Assembly (NCBI RefSeq): GCF_000236705.1 | Contig: NC_016599.1 | Span: 992,001-1,056,000, forward strand | DNA length: 64,000 nucleotides | From: Owenweeksia hongkongensis DSM 17368 | Lineage (GTDB): Bacteria; Bacteroidota; Bacteroidia; Flavobacteriales; Schleiferiaceae | Direction of reading: 5' to 3' | Shown: piece by piece, positions 18,059 through 26,722 of the stretch | Layout: each line of letters opens with the position of its first letter | How positions within the stretch are numbered: the stretch's first letter is position 1 | Notes under the pieces: generated by a model | Database searches by the model: none | Told to the model about the DNA's origin: nothing | The model's input: the letters and a program-made list of their open reading frames with translations, nothing else | Translations under genes and position numbers: made by a program

Positions 18059-18685
18059 ATGCATCAGCAGGAAGCTATTCATACCGATAATTTTCGAACC
18101 ATTTATACAACTGGCGAAGGGCTGTATAAAGAAAAGGGCAGTAAATTTATTGGATATGCCTTTCCTGCAAATACGGTGGAAGAAGCAATGGAACATGTGA
18201 ATGCACTCAAGGTAAAATACCATGATGCCCGCCACTATTGCTTTGCTTACCGAATAAACCCAACTCAGCCACAAGTGCGCGCTAATGATGATGGCGAACC
18301 TTCAAACTCGGCAGGAATGCCTATTTACAACCAGCTTCTTTCTGCTGATTTATGGAATGTGATTGTTGTAGTTGTTCGCTATTTTGGAGGAACAAAACTT
18401 GGCGTTTCCGGTTTAATAAATGCTTACAAAGAAGGTGCTGTAGAATCATTAAAGGATGTGAAAATCGAAACCGAATATTTGACGGAAGAGGTAGAAATAG
18501 AGTTTGATTACCCCTTGATGAATGATGTAATGCGATTAATAAAAGAACTTGAGGTAAGCATTATAGAAGAAAAAATGGGGATTAGCGCAGGCTACATTTT
18601 AGGAATTAGAAAGAGTAATCATACACTGCTAATGAAAAGGTTAGAGCAAATTCATGGTGTAAAAATTCATAAAAATATTTCGTAA
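18059..18685 (+). CDS. YigZ/IMPACT-family protein
   Basis: 208 residues. The N-terminal UPF0029 domain (about 15-130) has the signatures KGSKFIGYAFP, DARHYCFAYRI, DDGEPSNSAGMPI and VVVRYFGGTKLGVSGLINAY. The C-terminal half is the DUF1949-like ferredoxin fold (VEIEFDYPLMNDVMRLIKE). Family members are cytoplasmic; the eukaryotic relative IMPACT regulates translation through GCN1, but the bacterial role is uncertain. The ATG follows the permease stop by two bases, placing it in the ribD operon. Confidence 0.92.
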   Translation: MHQQEAIHTDNFRTIYTTGEGLYKEKGSKFIGYAFPANTVEEAMEHVNALKVKYHDARHYCFAYRINPTQPQVRANDDGEPSNSAGMPIYNQLLSADLWNVIVVVVRYFGGTKLGVSGLINAYKEGAVESLKDVKIETEYLTEEVEIEFDYPLMNDVMRLIKELEVSIIEEKMGISAGYILGIRKSNHTLLMKRLEQIHGVKIHKNIS

Positions 18686-18698
18686 TATTGTGCTGTCA

Positions 18699-20510
18699 AT
18701 GAAACTAATCACTGCCACACTCCTACTCTTAACTTTTTCGGCTTTTAGCCAAAAAGCACCTACTCCACTTCCTCAAGCTGGCGCAGATATATTTCTACAT
18801 TCCTATAAAAGTACGGCCAAAGTTTATAACTATTCTGATGAGGCTGTAAAAGATGCTATCATTTCTGAAGCTAAGTTTATAGAGTCTGTAGACCTTGAGC
18901 TCTCTTACAAAGTAAAGAGTAAAGCTCTTACTCACTATCATTTTGATGTATTGATTGAAAAGCAAAAAATATATGCTGCCCCAATTCATGCTTCTTTGGA
19001 TTCAAGAGGAAAGTTGAGAATTCAAAACATCCCAAATATTCCGCAAAATATAAACGGCAGCTTTCCTTCATCTACTTATGCTGAAAACATTCAGCAACAG
19101 ATTGGGGCTGAAAAAATACTTCAAAACAGAGAAGTATTTATTTATCTGGGAGGCGATGAGCTCACCAAAGCAAGGTTAATAGAGTTATCGGGACCAGAGA
19201 CTTTACATAGAAACGTAGTGATCGTAGGTAATGAAATTGTAGCTCAACAGGATTTACATAAGTATCACTCCGCGACTGGACCAAATGATAGTATTGTTTC
19301 TGTTTCAGTTTTTGATCCCGATCCTTTGACAACAGCCAAAGCACCATACAGTGGAGCTTATACAGATAATAATGACAAAAACTCGGTGGAGCTAGAAGCG
19401 GAGCTTAAAAGCAGAAATACCACTTTCACTTTCCAGAATGGATTGTTTTTGGCCGAAAACGATTTTGTGAAAATTGCCGACTTCAGTTTACCATCTATCC
19501 CACCGGTAGCCTCAGCTACTCCTCATTTTCACTTTACCAGAGATTCGGCCTCATTTGAAGATGTAAATGTGATGTATCACATCACTCACCACCGTGAGCA
19601 CTTAATAGATTTAGGCTATCCTAATTTACCTGCCTACCAGATTCAAATTGATCCACATGCACTTCAAGGAAGTGATCAATCTTTTTTTACCACCAACAAT
19701 ACACCACATCGCATATATATGGGTGAAGGTGGTGTAGATGATGCAGAGGATGCGGATGTTATTCTTCATGAATTTTCACACGCTGTGATTTATGCTGCAT
19801 CCCCTTCTACGCAAATTACTATCGAGCGTGGTTGTATTGAAGAAGCTCTGTGTGATTACTTTGCAGCTTCTTACTCAGCCTCAATAAGTGAATTTAACAG
19901 CAGCATAGTTTTTAATTGGGATTCGGGTAATGGCACCGTTTGGTCGCCTGTCCGGTCAGTTGAAAGCACAAAGGATTACGGCTTCCTTTCCTTCAAAACG
20001 GGTAGCTATTATTCCAACACGGACATTTTTGCTTCATGCTTAATGAGCATCAACAAAACACTAGGAAGAAATTTGGCAGATGAACTGGCTGTAGAAACTC
20101 TTTTTAACCTTACTCATAATACTAATATGCCTGACTTTGCAGGATACATGATGATGGCTGATACGCTTCTGTATAATGGTAGCCACTCTCAAGTTATCCA
20201 TGATGCATTTATGGAAAGGAATATTGTACCAAGTATTTCGCTAAATGAATACAGCTTACTAACCGAGGGCGCTATTAAGATTAGTAATACCTATGGTTTT
20301 GGTAAAGGAGAAGCGTTACAGCTATCTTCACCTACCAAGCTTACCCAATACGAGGTGTATTCTGTTGGTGGGCAATTAATCAGCAAAGGTGCGCTTCCTA
20401 ACGAAATGCAGGCTGATCTAGATCTTCCTGAACTGAATACTGGTGTCTATTTGATAACCATTTCTACTCAAAAAGGTTACAGCCAAAGCTTCAGAGTTAT
20501 TCGCTTCTAA
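18699..20510 (+). CDS. T9SS-secreted gluzincin metallopeptidase (M36/M4-like)
   Basis: 603 residues from ATG 18699 (a GTG at 18690 is in frame but gives a poorer signal peptide). Signal peptide MKLITATLLLLTFSAFSQ. Residues 20-290 look like a propeptide/FTP-like region. The catalytic motif is HEFSHA (H357, E358, H361) in ADVILHEFSHAVIYAA, followed by the third-ligand motif GCIEEALCDYFAASY (E381 or E382), spaced as in fungalysin/thermolysin-type gluzincins. The last 75 residues are a type-A T9SS sorting domain (YEVYSVGGQLI...LPELNTGVYLITI...FRVIRF). Probably an extracellular protease; no substrate indication. Starts 13 bases after the YigZ-type gene and overlaps the convergent thioesterase gene by four bases. 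Confidence 0.85.
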   Translation: MKLITATLLLLTFSAFSQKAPTPLPQAGADIFLHSYKSTAKVYNYSDEAVKDAIISEAKFIESVDLELSYKVKSKALTHYHFDVLIEKQKIYAAPIHASLDSRGKLRIQNIPNIPQNINGSFPSSTYAENIQQQIGAEKILQNREVFIYLGGDELTKARLIELSGPETLHRNVVIVGNEIVAQQDLHKYHSATGPNDSIVSVSVFDPDPLTTAKAPYSGAYTDNNDKNSVELEAELKSRNTTFTFQNGLFLAENDFVKIADFSLPSIPPVASATPHFHFTRDSASFEDVNVMYHITHHREHLIDLGYPNLPAYQIQIDPHALQGSDQSFFTTNNTPHRIYMGEGGVDDAEDADVILHEFSHAVIYAASPSTQITIERGCIEEALCDYFAASYSASISEFNSSIVFNWDSGNGTVWSPVRSVESTKDYGFLSFKTGSYYSNTDIFASCLMSINKTLGRNLADELAVETLFNLTHNTNMPDFAGYMMMADTLLYNGSHSQVIHDAFMERNIVPSISLNEYSLLTEGAIKISNTYGFGKGEALQLSSPTKLTQYEVYSVGGQLISKGALPNEMQADLDLPELNTGVYLITISTQKGYSQSFRVIRF

Positions 20511-20920
20511 GCTTCCTTAAAGTAGGGTTCCAACTTATCAACAACATATTGAGGGCAACGCATAGGTCTGCGGGTTTCTGCATTTACAAAAACCAGTTGT
20601 ACAAGTCCCACTGTTAAAAGTTCCCCTGCGCTATTATATATTTCATGATGAAACGTGATTCTCGTGTTGGGAATTTCTCTCAAAAAGGTCTTTATTCTAA
20701 GTTCATCATCATACATTGCAGACTTCAAATATTTGATTTCGAGCTTCAAAACAGGAAGCATAATTCCATCCTCTTCCATGTTTCGATACGTCACTCCAAG
20801 CTGTCGCAAGGTTTCCACTCTACCCACCTCAAAATACTGTGGATAATTCCCATAATAGACCACTCCCATTTGGTCAGTTTCGGCATATCTCGTCCGAAGG
20901 CTTGTAGTGTTTTCAAACAT
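20507..20920 (-). CDS. Acyl-CoA thioesterase, YbgC/4-hydroxybenzoyl-CoA thioesterase type
   Basis: 137 residues forming a single hotdog domain. The catalytic segment is RYAETDQMGVVYYGNYPQYF with D16 as the active-site Asp, followed by the helix VGRVETLRQLG. Length and motif fit YbgC-type enzymes that hydrolyse short-chain acyl-CoA thioesters in the cytoplasm. The C-terminus (PQYVVDKLEPYFKEA) overlaps the convergent metallopeptidase gene by four bases. The 228-base gap to dnaA is divergent, so its promoter lies close to the dnaA control region. Confidence 0.9.
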   Translation of the reverse strand: MFENTTSLRTRYAETDQMGVVYYGNYPQYFEVGRVETLRQLGVTYRNMEEDGIMLPVLKLEIKYLKSAMYDDELRIKTFLREIPNTRITFHHEIYNSAGELLTVGLVQLVFVNAETRRPMRCPQYVVDKLEPYFKEA

Positions 20921-21048
20921 ATTCTTTTCTTACTGATAATTAAAGGTCTTGTGCCGTAGAATGCGGGTTTCAGAGCTATATCGACTGCATTAAGGTGGGC
21001 AAAAAAAACCTAATATTCAATAGCTCAATCATTTTTTTAATCACTTTT

Positions 21049-21057
21049 TTATCCACA
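21049..21057 (+). promoter_or_regulatory. Consensus DnaA box TTATCCACA upstream of dnaA
   Basis: Exact match to the high-affinity DnaA box, 92 bases before the dnaA ATG. The last two bases overlap CACATTTG (21056-21063), a one-mismatch version of the -7 element TAnnTTTG. DnaA bound here would sit on the promoter, consistent with autoregulation. I see only this one box in the gap. Confidence 0.65.
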
Positions 21058-21148
21058 CATTTGCCGCCCTGATAAGTGTAAGGATTATGCCCTCGGCAAA
21101 CCTACCGAGAGGGAATTAATTTTAATGTATCAACCGTAAAAATTTTTG

Positions 21149-22579
21149 ATGGAGCTTACTGCAAAAACAGTTTGGGGGAATTGTCTTGATTATATCAAGG
21201 ACAACATTCCTACACAAAGTTTTAAGACGTGGTTTCTTCCAATCAAGCCTCTGAAACTTAAGGACAATGTTCTGAGCATTCAGGTACCGAGCAAGTTTTT
21301 TTACGAATGGCTAGAGGAGAATTATATTAAACTTCTCAAAAGTGCCATAACCCGCGAACTGGGTGAGGATGCCAAATTGGTGTACAGCATTGTAATGGAA
21401 AACACCTATGGCAACGCCAACCCCTACACTGTGAAAATTCCAAGTAGCAACCGCGCGCCCATTAAAAATCCAAAGGTGAGTATGCCTGTGGATATTGGTG
21501 ATAAAGGAGTTAAAAACCCTTTTATCATCCCTGGGCTTCGCAAAGTGCATGTGGAATCGCAGCTGAACCCTAACTACACTTTTGACAACTTTGTAGAGGG
21601 TGACTGTAATCGTTTGGCGCGATCAGCAGGATACGCGGTAAGTAATAAACCTGGAGGAACCTCATTTAATCCGCTATTGATATACGGAGGCAATGGTTTA
21701 GGAAAAACCCACTTGGCACATTCAATTGGTATTGAAATCAAAGACAAGTACCCTGAAAAAACGGTACTATATGTGTCTGCTGAAAAGTTTACCCAGCAGT
21801 TTATTGATGCAATTCGCAACAATACCAAGAACGATTTTGTGCACTTCTACCAAATGATTGATATACTCATTATGGATGATGTGCATTCTTTTGCCGGTAA
21901 GGAAAAAACTCAAGATGTATTTTTTGAGATTTTTAATCACCTGCATCAACATGGAAAGCAAGTAATATTAACCAGCGACCGTGCACCTGTAGATTTACAA
22001 GGCATGGAACAAAGGTTACTGTCTCGATTTAAGTGGGGCCTTAGCGCTGATCTTCAAGTACCTGATTTGGAGACACGCATTGCCATACTTCATCAAAAGC
22101 TGTACAATGATGGTGTAGAAATGCCAGCTGATGTAATAGAGTATCTTGCTTATAGCATAAACTCTAATGTAAGAGAACTAGAAGGTGCTTTGATATCGCT
22201 ACTGGCGCAATCTTCTTTGAACAAAAAGAAGATTACGGTAGAGTTAGCAAAGCAAATGATTGACAAGTTTGTAAAAAACACTACTCGTGAAATTTCTATT
22301 GACTATATCCAAAAAGTAGTTTGTGACTATTTTGATATGCCAATAGACTTGTTGAAATCACCTACACGCAAAAGGGAAATTGTACAAGCTCGCCAATTGG
22401 CCATGTACTTTTCAAAACAACTTACAAAAGCTTCGCTCGCCAGTATTGGTGCGCAATGCGGAAACAAAGATCACGCTACAGTTTTACACGCCTGCCGTAC
22501 GGTAAATAACCTTGCCGAAACGGACAAGCGCTTTAAGAACTACGTTGAGGACTTGAGGAAGAAATTGACGTTACAGTAG
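21149..22579 (+). CDS. dnaA: Chromosomal replication initiator DnaA
   Basis: 476 residues from ATG 21149; an in-frame TTG one codon earlier is disregarded. Domain I is at 1-85 (WGNCLDYIKDNIPTQSFKTW), a short linker follows, and the AAA+ domain starts at NPNYTFDNFVEGDCN (about 140). Walker A is GGNGLGKT (180-187), Walker B is ILIMDDVHSF, and sensor 2 is in NVRELEGALISL. Domain IV has the DNA-binding signature KDHATVLHACRTV. It melts the origin and initiates replication. A single consensus DnaA box and a small inverted repeat lie upstream; a strong terminator follows. dnaN or recF are not adjacent, as is common in this phylum. Confidence 0.98.
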   Translation: MELTAKTVWGNCLDYIKDNIPTQSFKTWFLPIKPLKLKDNVLSIQVPSKFFYEWLEENYIKLLKSAITRELGEDAKLVYSIVMENTYGNANPYTVKIPSSNRAPIKNPKVSMPVDIGDKGVKNPFIIPGLRKVHVESQLNPNYTFDNFVEGDCNRLARSAGYAVSNKPGGTSFNPLLIYGGNGLGKTHLAHSIGIEIKDKYPEKTVLYVSAEKFTQQFIDAIRNNTKNDFVHFYQMIDILIMDDVHSFAGKEKTQDVFFEIFNHLHQHGKQVILTSDRAPVDLQGMEQRLLSRFKWGLSADLQVPDLETRIAILHQKLYNDGVEMPADVIEYLAYSINSNVRELEGALISLLAQSSLNKKKITVELAKQMIDKFVKNTTREISIDYIQKVVCDYFDMPIDLLKSPTRKREIVQARQLAMYFSKQLTKASLASIGAQCGNKDHATVLHACRTVNNLAETDKRFKNYVEDLRKKLTLQ

Positions 22580-22602
22580 TAACCTTTGAATTACAGATTA
22601 TT

Positions 22603-22631
22603 AAGGCCTCCTTGTTTGGGAGGCCTTTTTT
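22603..22631 (+). terminator. Terminator of dnaA
   Basis: Perfect 9-bp stem AAGGCCTCC (22603-22611) and GGAGGCCTT (22619-22627) followed by a T run. Confidence 0.9.
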
Positions 22632-22718
22632 GTATTACATAAACCGAAAATTAAACCCATCAAATCGGCCTTTTCAATTATTGATATTTCAATTACCTTC
22701 ACCCTACATTTTAACAAA

Positions 22719-22734
22719 TGTCAACAGGTTGACA
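22719..22734. promoter_or_regulatory. Perfect dyad TGTCAAC-AG-GTTGACA, candidate operator
   Basis: A 16-base perfect inverted repeat (7-base arms, 2-base centre) ending 22 bases before the LMW-PTP ATG. Length, symmetry and promoter-proximal position are typical of a dimeric-repressor site. No regulator gene is adjacent. Confidence 0.55.
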
Positions 22735-22756
22735 GTCTTTAAAATAATAGTGAAAT

Positions 22757-23218
22757 ATGAAAATATTAATGGTTTGCCTCGGTAATATTTGCAGGTCACC
22801 ACTTGCCGAAGGTATACTACGCGAAAAAGTAAAAGATCTAAATGTGGAAACTGATAGCGCTGGAACTTCAGCCTATCACGTAGATGAAGCCCCTGATACT
22901 CGCTCCATTCAAATTGGTAGAAAGCACAACATCAATATTTCTGATTTAAGAGGACGACAATTTGTAGTTGAAGATTTTGATCATTTTGACCTAATTTATG
23001 TGATGGATCAAAACAACTATCATAAGGTAATATTGATGGCCAGAAATGAAGAAGATAAATCTAAAGTGAGGTATATCTTAAATGAAATTGAACCTAAGAG
23101 CAACGCAGAAGTGCCAGACCCCTATTACGGTGGAGACAATGGTTTTGAAAATGTATATAAAATGCTAGACGCTGCCACCGATAAGATTGTAGAAAAAATA
23201 AAGAATGGACAACTCTAA
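22757..23218 (+). CDS. Low-molecular-weight protein-tyrosine phosphatase
   Basis: 153 residues, a full-length LMW-PTP. The P-loop is CLGNICRS (C7 nucleophile, R13) at the N-terminus and the general-acid motif is DPYYGG (D121). It is cytoplasmic and removes phosphate from phosphotyrosine; in bacteria such enzymes often pair with BY kinases in polysaccharide export, but no kinase is seen here. First gene of a three-gene operon behind a perfect dyad; its stop overlaps the next gene by 14 bases. Confidence 0.95.
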   Translation: MKILMVCLGNICRSPLAEGILREKVKDLNVETDSAGTSAYHVDEAPDTRSIQIGRKHNINISDLRGRQFVVEDFDHFDLIYVMDQNNYHKVILMARNEEDKSKVRYILNEIEPKSNAEVPDPYYGGDNGFENVYKMLDAATDKIVEKIKNGQL

Positions 23219-23927
23219 ACCAACCGGCAAACTATACCTCATCCCTGCCCTATTAGGAGATGTAGAACCGCTAGAAGTATTGCCGATGGCCGTACGAAAG
23301 GTGATTGATTTTACACACCACTACATAGTAGAGAATGAAAAGTCGGCACGGGCTTTTATAAAAAGGGTACACCCTGGAAAAAGCCAAGACAAGCTAAAAA
23401 TTGAAGTGCTTAATAAGTATACCCAGCCGGAAGATGTACCGGGTTTTTTAGCCCCTTGTTTAGAAGGCCAGCATGTCGGTGTAATTTCTGAGGCGGGTGC
23501 TCCCGGCATTGCCGACCCGGGCAGTAATGTGGTAACTCTTGCTAATGAAAAAGGAATTCGCATTGTACCTCTTGTTGGCCCCTCCTCCATCTTGCTAGCT
23601 ATGATGGCAAGTGGAATGAATGGCCAAAATTTCGCCTTTTCTGGGTATCTACCAATAGAAAAAGGAGACCGCGTGAAAGCTCTAAGACGAATGGAAAAAC
23701 TGAGCAAAGACTCAGGGCAGTCCCAAATTTTTATGGAAACCCCTTATCGCAATCACAAATTACTGGACACTGTTTTGGACACTTGCAGCGACAACACAAG
23801 GCTTTGCATTGCACGGGATATTACCCTGCCATCAGAGTTTATTCAAACACACCCTATTTCATATTGGAAAAAGAACATTCCAGATCTTGAGAAAAAGCCT
23901 GCCATCTTCATTATTTCTGCTCAATAA
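23205..23927 (+). CDS. SAM-dependent methyltransferase, RsmI-like tetrapyrrole-methylase fold
   Basis: 240 residues. The tetrapyrrole-methylase fold is shown by GKLYLIPALLGD at the N-terminus, the SAM-binding ISEAGAPGIADPGS motif and PLVGPSSILLAMMASGM. RsmI 2'-O-methylates C1402 of 16S rRNA, but RsmI proper is about 280 residues with a C-terminal extension; this shorter version, FSGYLPIEKGDR... to the C-terminal KPAIFIISAQ, lacks it. So it is RsmI-like, with target unproven. Overlaps the phosphatase gene by 14 bases and ends directly before the ATG of the next gene. Confidence 0.85.
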   Translation: MDNSKPTGKLYLIPALLGDVEPLEVLPMAVRKVIDFTHHYIVENEKSARAFIKRVHPGKSQDKLKIEVLNKYTQPEDVPGFLAPCLEGQHVGVISEAGAPGIADPGSNVVTLANEKGIRIVPLVGPSSILLAMMASGMNGQNFAFSGYLPIEKGDRVKALRRMEKLSKDSGQSQIFMETPYRNHKLLDTVLDTCSDNTRLCIARDITLPSEFIQTHPISYWKKNIPDLEKKPAIFIISAQ

Positions 23928-24494
23928 ATGAATATCCCAAACCTATCTATCGACCCGAAGGCTGGCCAGCTTTCGGCTATTTTATATTCTAAAGAAATAA
24001 CCTCTCTTCAAAATTTGTTGGATTGGTTATTGGGTTTGCCGTACGGCAGAAATAGTGACCGCACAGATTATACTTTAATACTTAAAGAAAATAAAGGGAC
24101 TTGCAGCACAAAACATGCTTTAGTAAGAGCTGTGGCTATTGAAAACAACTGGCCAGATGTAGATCTTTATATTGGGTTCTTCTTTATGGATTCAAATATC
24201 TATCCCCGATTAAAAGATATTTTGGAAAAAGCTGGCCTCGAAGGTATTCCAGAGGCACATACCTTTTTGGTGATTGATGGAAATTATGTGGACGTCACTT
24301 CCAAAAGCTCCCCTATTGAAGAGGGAATGATTATCGATGAGATGGATATTGAGCCAGAAGGTATTGGTGATCTCAAAGAAAGCATACACAAGGGCTTTAT
24401 TGCCGATTGGGCTGAGGAGGAAAAAATAAACCTCCCGCTTGACCAAATTTGGACCACACGGGAGGCTTGTATTAAAGAGCTTTCTAAAGCTTAA
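23928..24494 (+). CDS. Transglutaminase-like cysteine-protein, 188 residues
   Basis: No named family comes to mind, but the order of residues suggests a papain/transglutaminase-like fold: Cys59 in NKGTCSTKHALVRAVA, His111 in EAHTFLVIDG and Asp122 in YVDVTS, which is the C-H-D triad spacing of small transglutaminase-like domains. It is cytoplasmic (no signal peptide), acidic, with a strand YIGFFFMDSN between. The start abuts the methyltransferase stop with no gap, so it is the third gene of the phosphatase operon. Its end overlaps the S46 peptidase gene by four bases, convergently. The activity (peptidase, deamidase or none) is unknown. Confidence 0.65.
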   Translation: MNIPNLSIDPKAGQLSAILYSKEITSLQNLLDWLLGLPYGRNSDRTDYTLILKENKGTCSTKHALVRAVAIENNWPDVDLYIGFFFMDSNIYPRLKDILEKAGLEGIPEAHTFLVIDGNYVDVTSKSSPIEEGMIIDEMDIEPEGIGDLKESIHKGFIADWAEEEKINLPLDQIWTTREACIKELSKA

Positions 24495-26722
24495 TTGGCT
24501 GGAGCTGTTTCCGGCATCTCTTTACCTTTTACCTTACTCTCTTCGTCAATTACACCAGTTTCAAGCACTGATGTAACAATATCCATTTCATCTACCAAGT
24601 AGCCTGCTCCGGCAAATTTGTCTACTATAAATAACACATAGCGTATATCTACCATAATGTTTCGGCAACGATCAATGTCGTAATTATAATCACTCATAGT
24701 TCCTTCCCAGGTTCGGTCAAAGTTTAGACCAATTAGTTCCCCTTTCCCGTTAAGGGCAGGGCTACCTGAGTTTCCACCTGTAGTATGGTTTGAAGCAATA
24801 AAACATACAGGCATTTTATCCCCTTCAGCATATTTACCATAGTCTTTTGACTTGTACAAATCAATCAGCCTTGCGGGCAAATCAAACTCATAATCACCGG
24901 GTACATACTTAGCAATAACACCACTTAGGTAGGTATGTGATTCATACTCTACACCGTCAGCTGGCTCATATCCATGTACTTTTCCATAAGATATCCTCAG
25001 AGTACTATTAGCATCCGGGTACATTCTCTTCATTGGGAATACTTCACGTAAAGCACCTACATATTTACCTTGAAGAGCATCAATCTTGTCTTCCCAATCA
25101 TTAGTTTTTGGATTCACAGTTTCAATAAAATGAGTCCAAGAGGCAGTAGCAAGCTGCATGGCATCCGTTTTCTTTAGCTTTTTGATAGCCTTTTCAGGAT
25201 TTTCATTAAGCATTTCCTTCCAGTCTTCGCGCTCCTGAAGAACCATTAAATCTTCAAACATATCTTCCACAAAATCATTCAAATCTTCCGCGCTCATTTT
25301 TTTAAGCTTAGCGATAAACTCGGGTACAGGCTCTGTTTTTACTGAAGCCAAATAAACAGGAAGTAAAGTTTGCATCGCTTTTTCATCCAGCTCACTGTCA
25401 TAATCTTTGTAAAACCCATCAAGGCTCTCCGCCTTTTTAGCAGCAGCTTTAGCCAAATCCTCTTCGTTTTCTTCATCATACAAAGCAGTTAAGTTTCTGT
25501 AACCATACAAGTGCTTCATAAGCTCACTGCCGTAATACATGGTTTCTAAAAACATGTATCGCTCAAGCACGATTGGTTTGCGCTCTTCATATAGTTTTTT
25601 CAAATCTGTAAGCAAGGTTCCATAATTTTGACGCCATTCAGCGTTTGCATTTACGGCCTCCTCAAAGCTAGCTTCCATTGCTTCTTTTTTGGCTACAGCC
25701 TTAGTTTCCTTAAGACCTTTCACCTCTCCTTTCCATTTTTTCCAGGCATTGCTGATACGGGCGTATTTTGAGGCATACTGAATTCGAGTAGCTTCACTCT
25801 CACGCATCTTTTTATCCAATATGGCCAAAAGCTCATCGCGAACAGCAATTCGAGCTGGGTCATAATCCTCTATGATATACTTTATCTCGTTAGATGGTAA
25901 GTACTCATTGGTGGTTCCAGGAAAACCATACACCATAGTGAAATCATTCTTTTTAGCTCCGCTCAAGTTTATCTTAAGATGCTGAACAGGCGTGTAAGGA
26001 ACGTTATCATCAGATACATCAGCAGGCTTATTGTCTGCTCCTGCATAAATTCTGAAAATTGAAAAATCCCCTGTATGACGAGGCCATACCCAGTTATCCG
26101 TATCTGCTCCATATTTACCAATAGACGATGGTGGAGCACCAACTAAGCGCACATCTCTAAACTCTTCTTTGGCAATAAGGATGTATTGATTTCCATAGAA
26201 AAAAGCTTTTATCTCTTTTTCATAGGCATCTTCATTTTGAGCTATAATCTTACTGGCATTTTCATCCATTATAGCTTTTCGCTCGGCAGCGTCCATATCT
26301 ACGGTGGTACCTTCAAGCATTTGGTTGGTCACATCCTTCATGTACTTTACAATAGAAGCTGTAAGACCCGGGTTTTTAAGTTCCTCCTCAGAAGACATTG
26401 CCCAAAACCCATCCTTCAAATAGTTTTTCTCCAAGCTACTGTGAGATTGAATTTTGCCGTAACCGCAATGATGGTTGGTAAGCAAAAGCCCTTTTGAACT
26501 GATAAGCTCAGCTGTGCAGCCACCACCAAAATGTACGATAGCATCCTTGATGGAAGAATTGTTTACGCTGTAAATATCTTCAGCAGAAATCTGTAAACCC
26601 ATTGCCGTCATTTCATCAGCATTAAGCTGACCAATAAGATATGGCAGCCACATCCCCTCTTTTGCCTGGGTGCTGACAGCCACAAATAGTAAGGCAAATA
26701 ATAATGAAGTAATTTTTCTCAT
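24491..26722 (-). CDS. S46-family dipeptidyl-peptidase, probably DPP11 type
   Basis: 743 residues from ATG 26722, chosen because MRKITSLLFALLFVAVSTQA is a clean signal peptide; the frame itself stays open 52 codons further upstream without sense. S46 serine peptidases are periplasmic and remove N-terminal dipeptides. Catalytic His is H85 in TNHHCGYG, the nucleophile is S652 in GGNSGSPALNG, and the GADTDNW/TGDFSIFR region supplies the Asp. The residue 18 after the Ser is Arg (R670, in NFDRTWEG); in Porphyromonas gingivalis DPP11 the equivalent Arg673 selects Asp/Glu at P1, while DPP7 has Gly. So acidic specificity is predicted. Ends within a four-base overlap with the convergent gene; divergent from the surface-protein cluster. 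Confidence 0.93.
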   Translation of the reverse strand: MRKITSLLFALLFVAVSTQAKEGMWLPYLIGQLNADEMTAMGLQISAEDIYSVNNSSIKDAIVHFGGGCTAELISSKGLLLTNHHCGYGKIQSHSSLEKNYLKDGFWAMSSEEELKNPGLTASIVKYMKDVTNQMLEGTTVDMDAAERKAIMDENASKIIAQNEDAYEKEIKAFFYGNQYILIAKEEFRDVRLVGAPPSSIGKYGADTDNWVWPRHTGDFSIFRIYAGADNKPADVSDDNVPYTPVQHLKINLSGAKKNDFTMVYGFPGTTNEYLPSNEIKYIIEDYDPARIAVRDELLAILDKKMRESEATRIQYASKYARISNAWKKWKGEVKGLKETKAVAKKEAMEASFEEAVNANAEWRQNYGTLLTDLKKLYEERKPIVLERYMFLETMYYGSELMKHLYGYRNLTALYDEENEEDLAKAAAKKAESLDGFYKDYDSELDEKAMQTLLPVYLASVKTEPVPEFIAKLKKMSAEDLNDFVEDMFEDLMVLQEREDWKEMLNENPEKAIKKLKKTDAMQLATASWTHFIETVNPKTNDWEDKIDALQGKYVGALREVFPMKRMYPDANSTLRISYGKVHGYEPADGVEYESHTYLSGVIAKYVPGDYEFDLPARLIDLYKSKDYGKYAEGDKMPVCFIASNHTTGGNSGSPALNGKGELIGLNFDRTWEGTMSDYNYDIDRCRNIMVDIRYVLFIVDKFAGAGYLVDEMDIVTSVLETGVIDEESKVKGKEMPETAPAN

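Noticed and set aside
21049-21148. Chromosomal origin (oriC) upstream of dnaA
   Set aside because: Only one DnaA box is seen in the gap; a working origin needs a cluster and an AT-rich unwinding stretch. Kept as a dnaA regulatory site.
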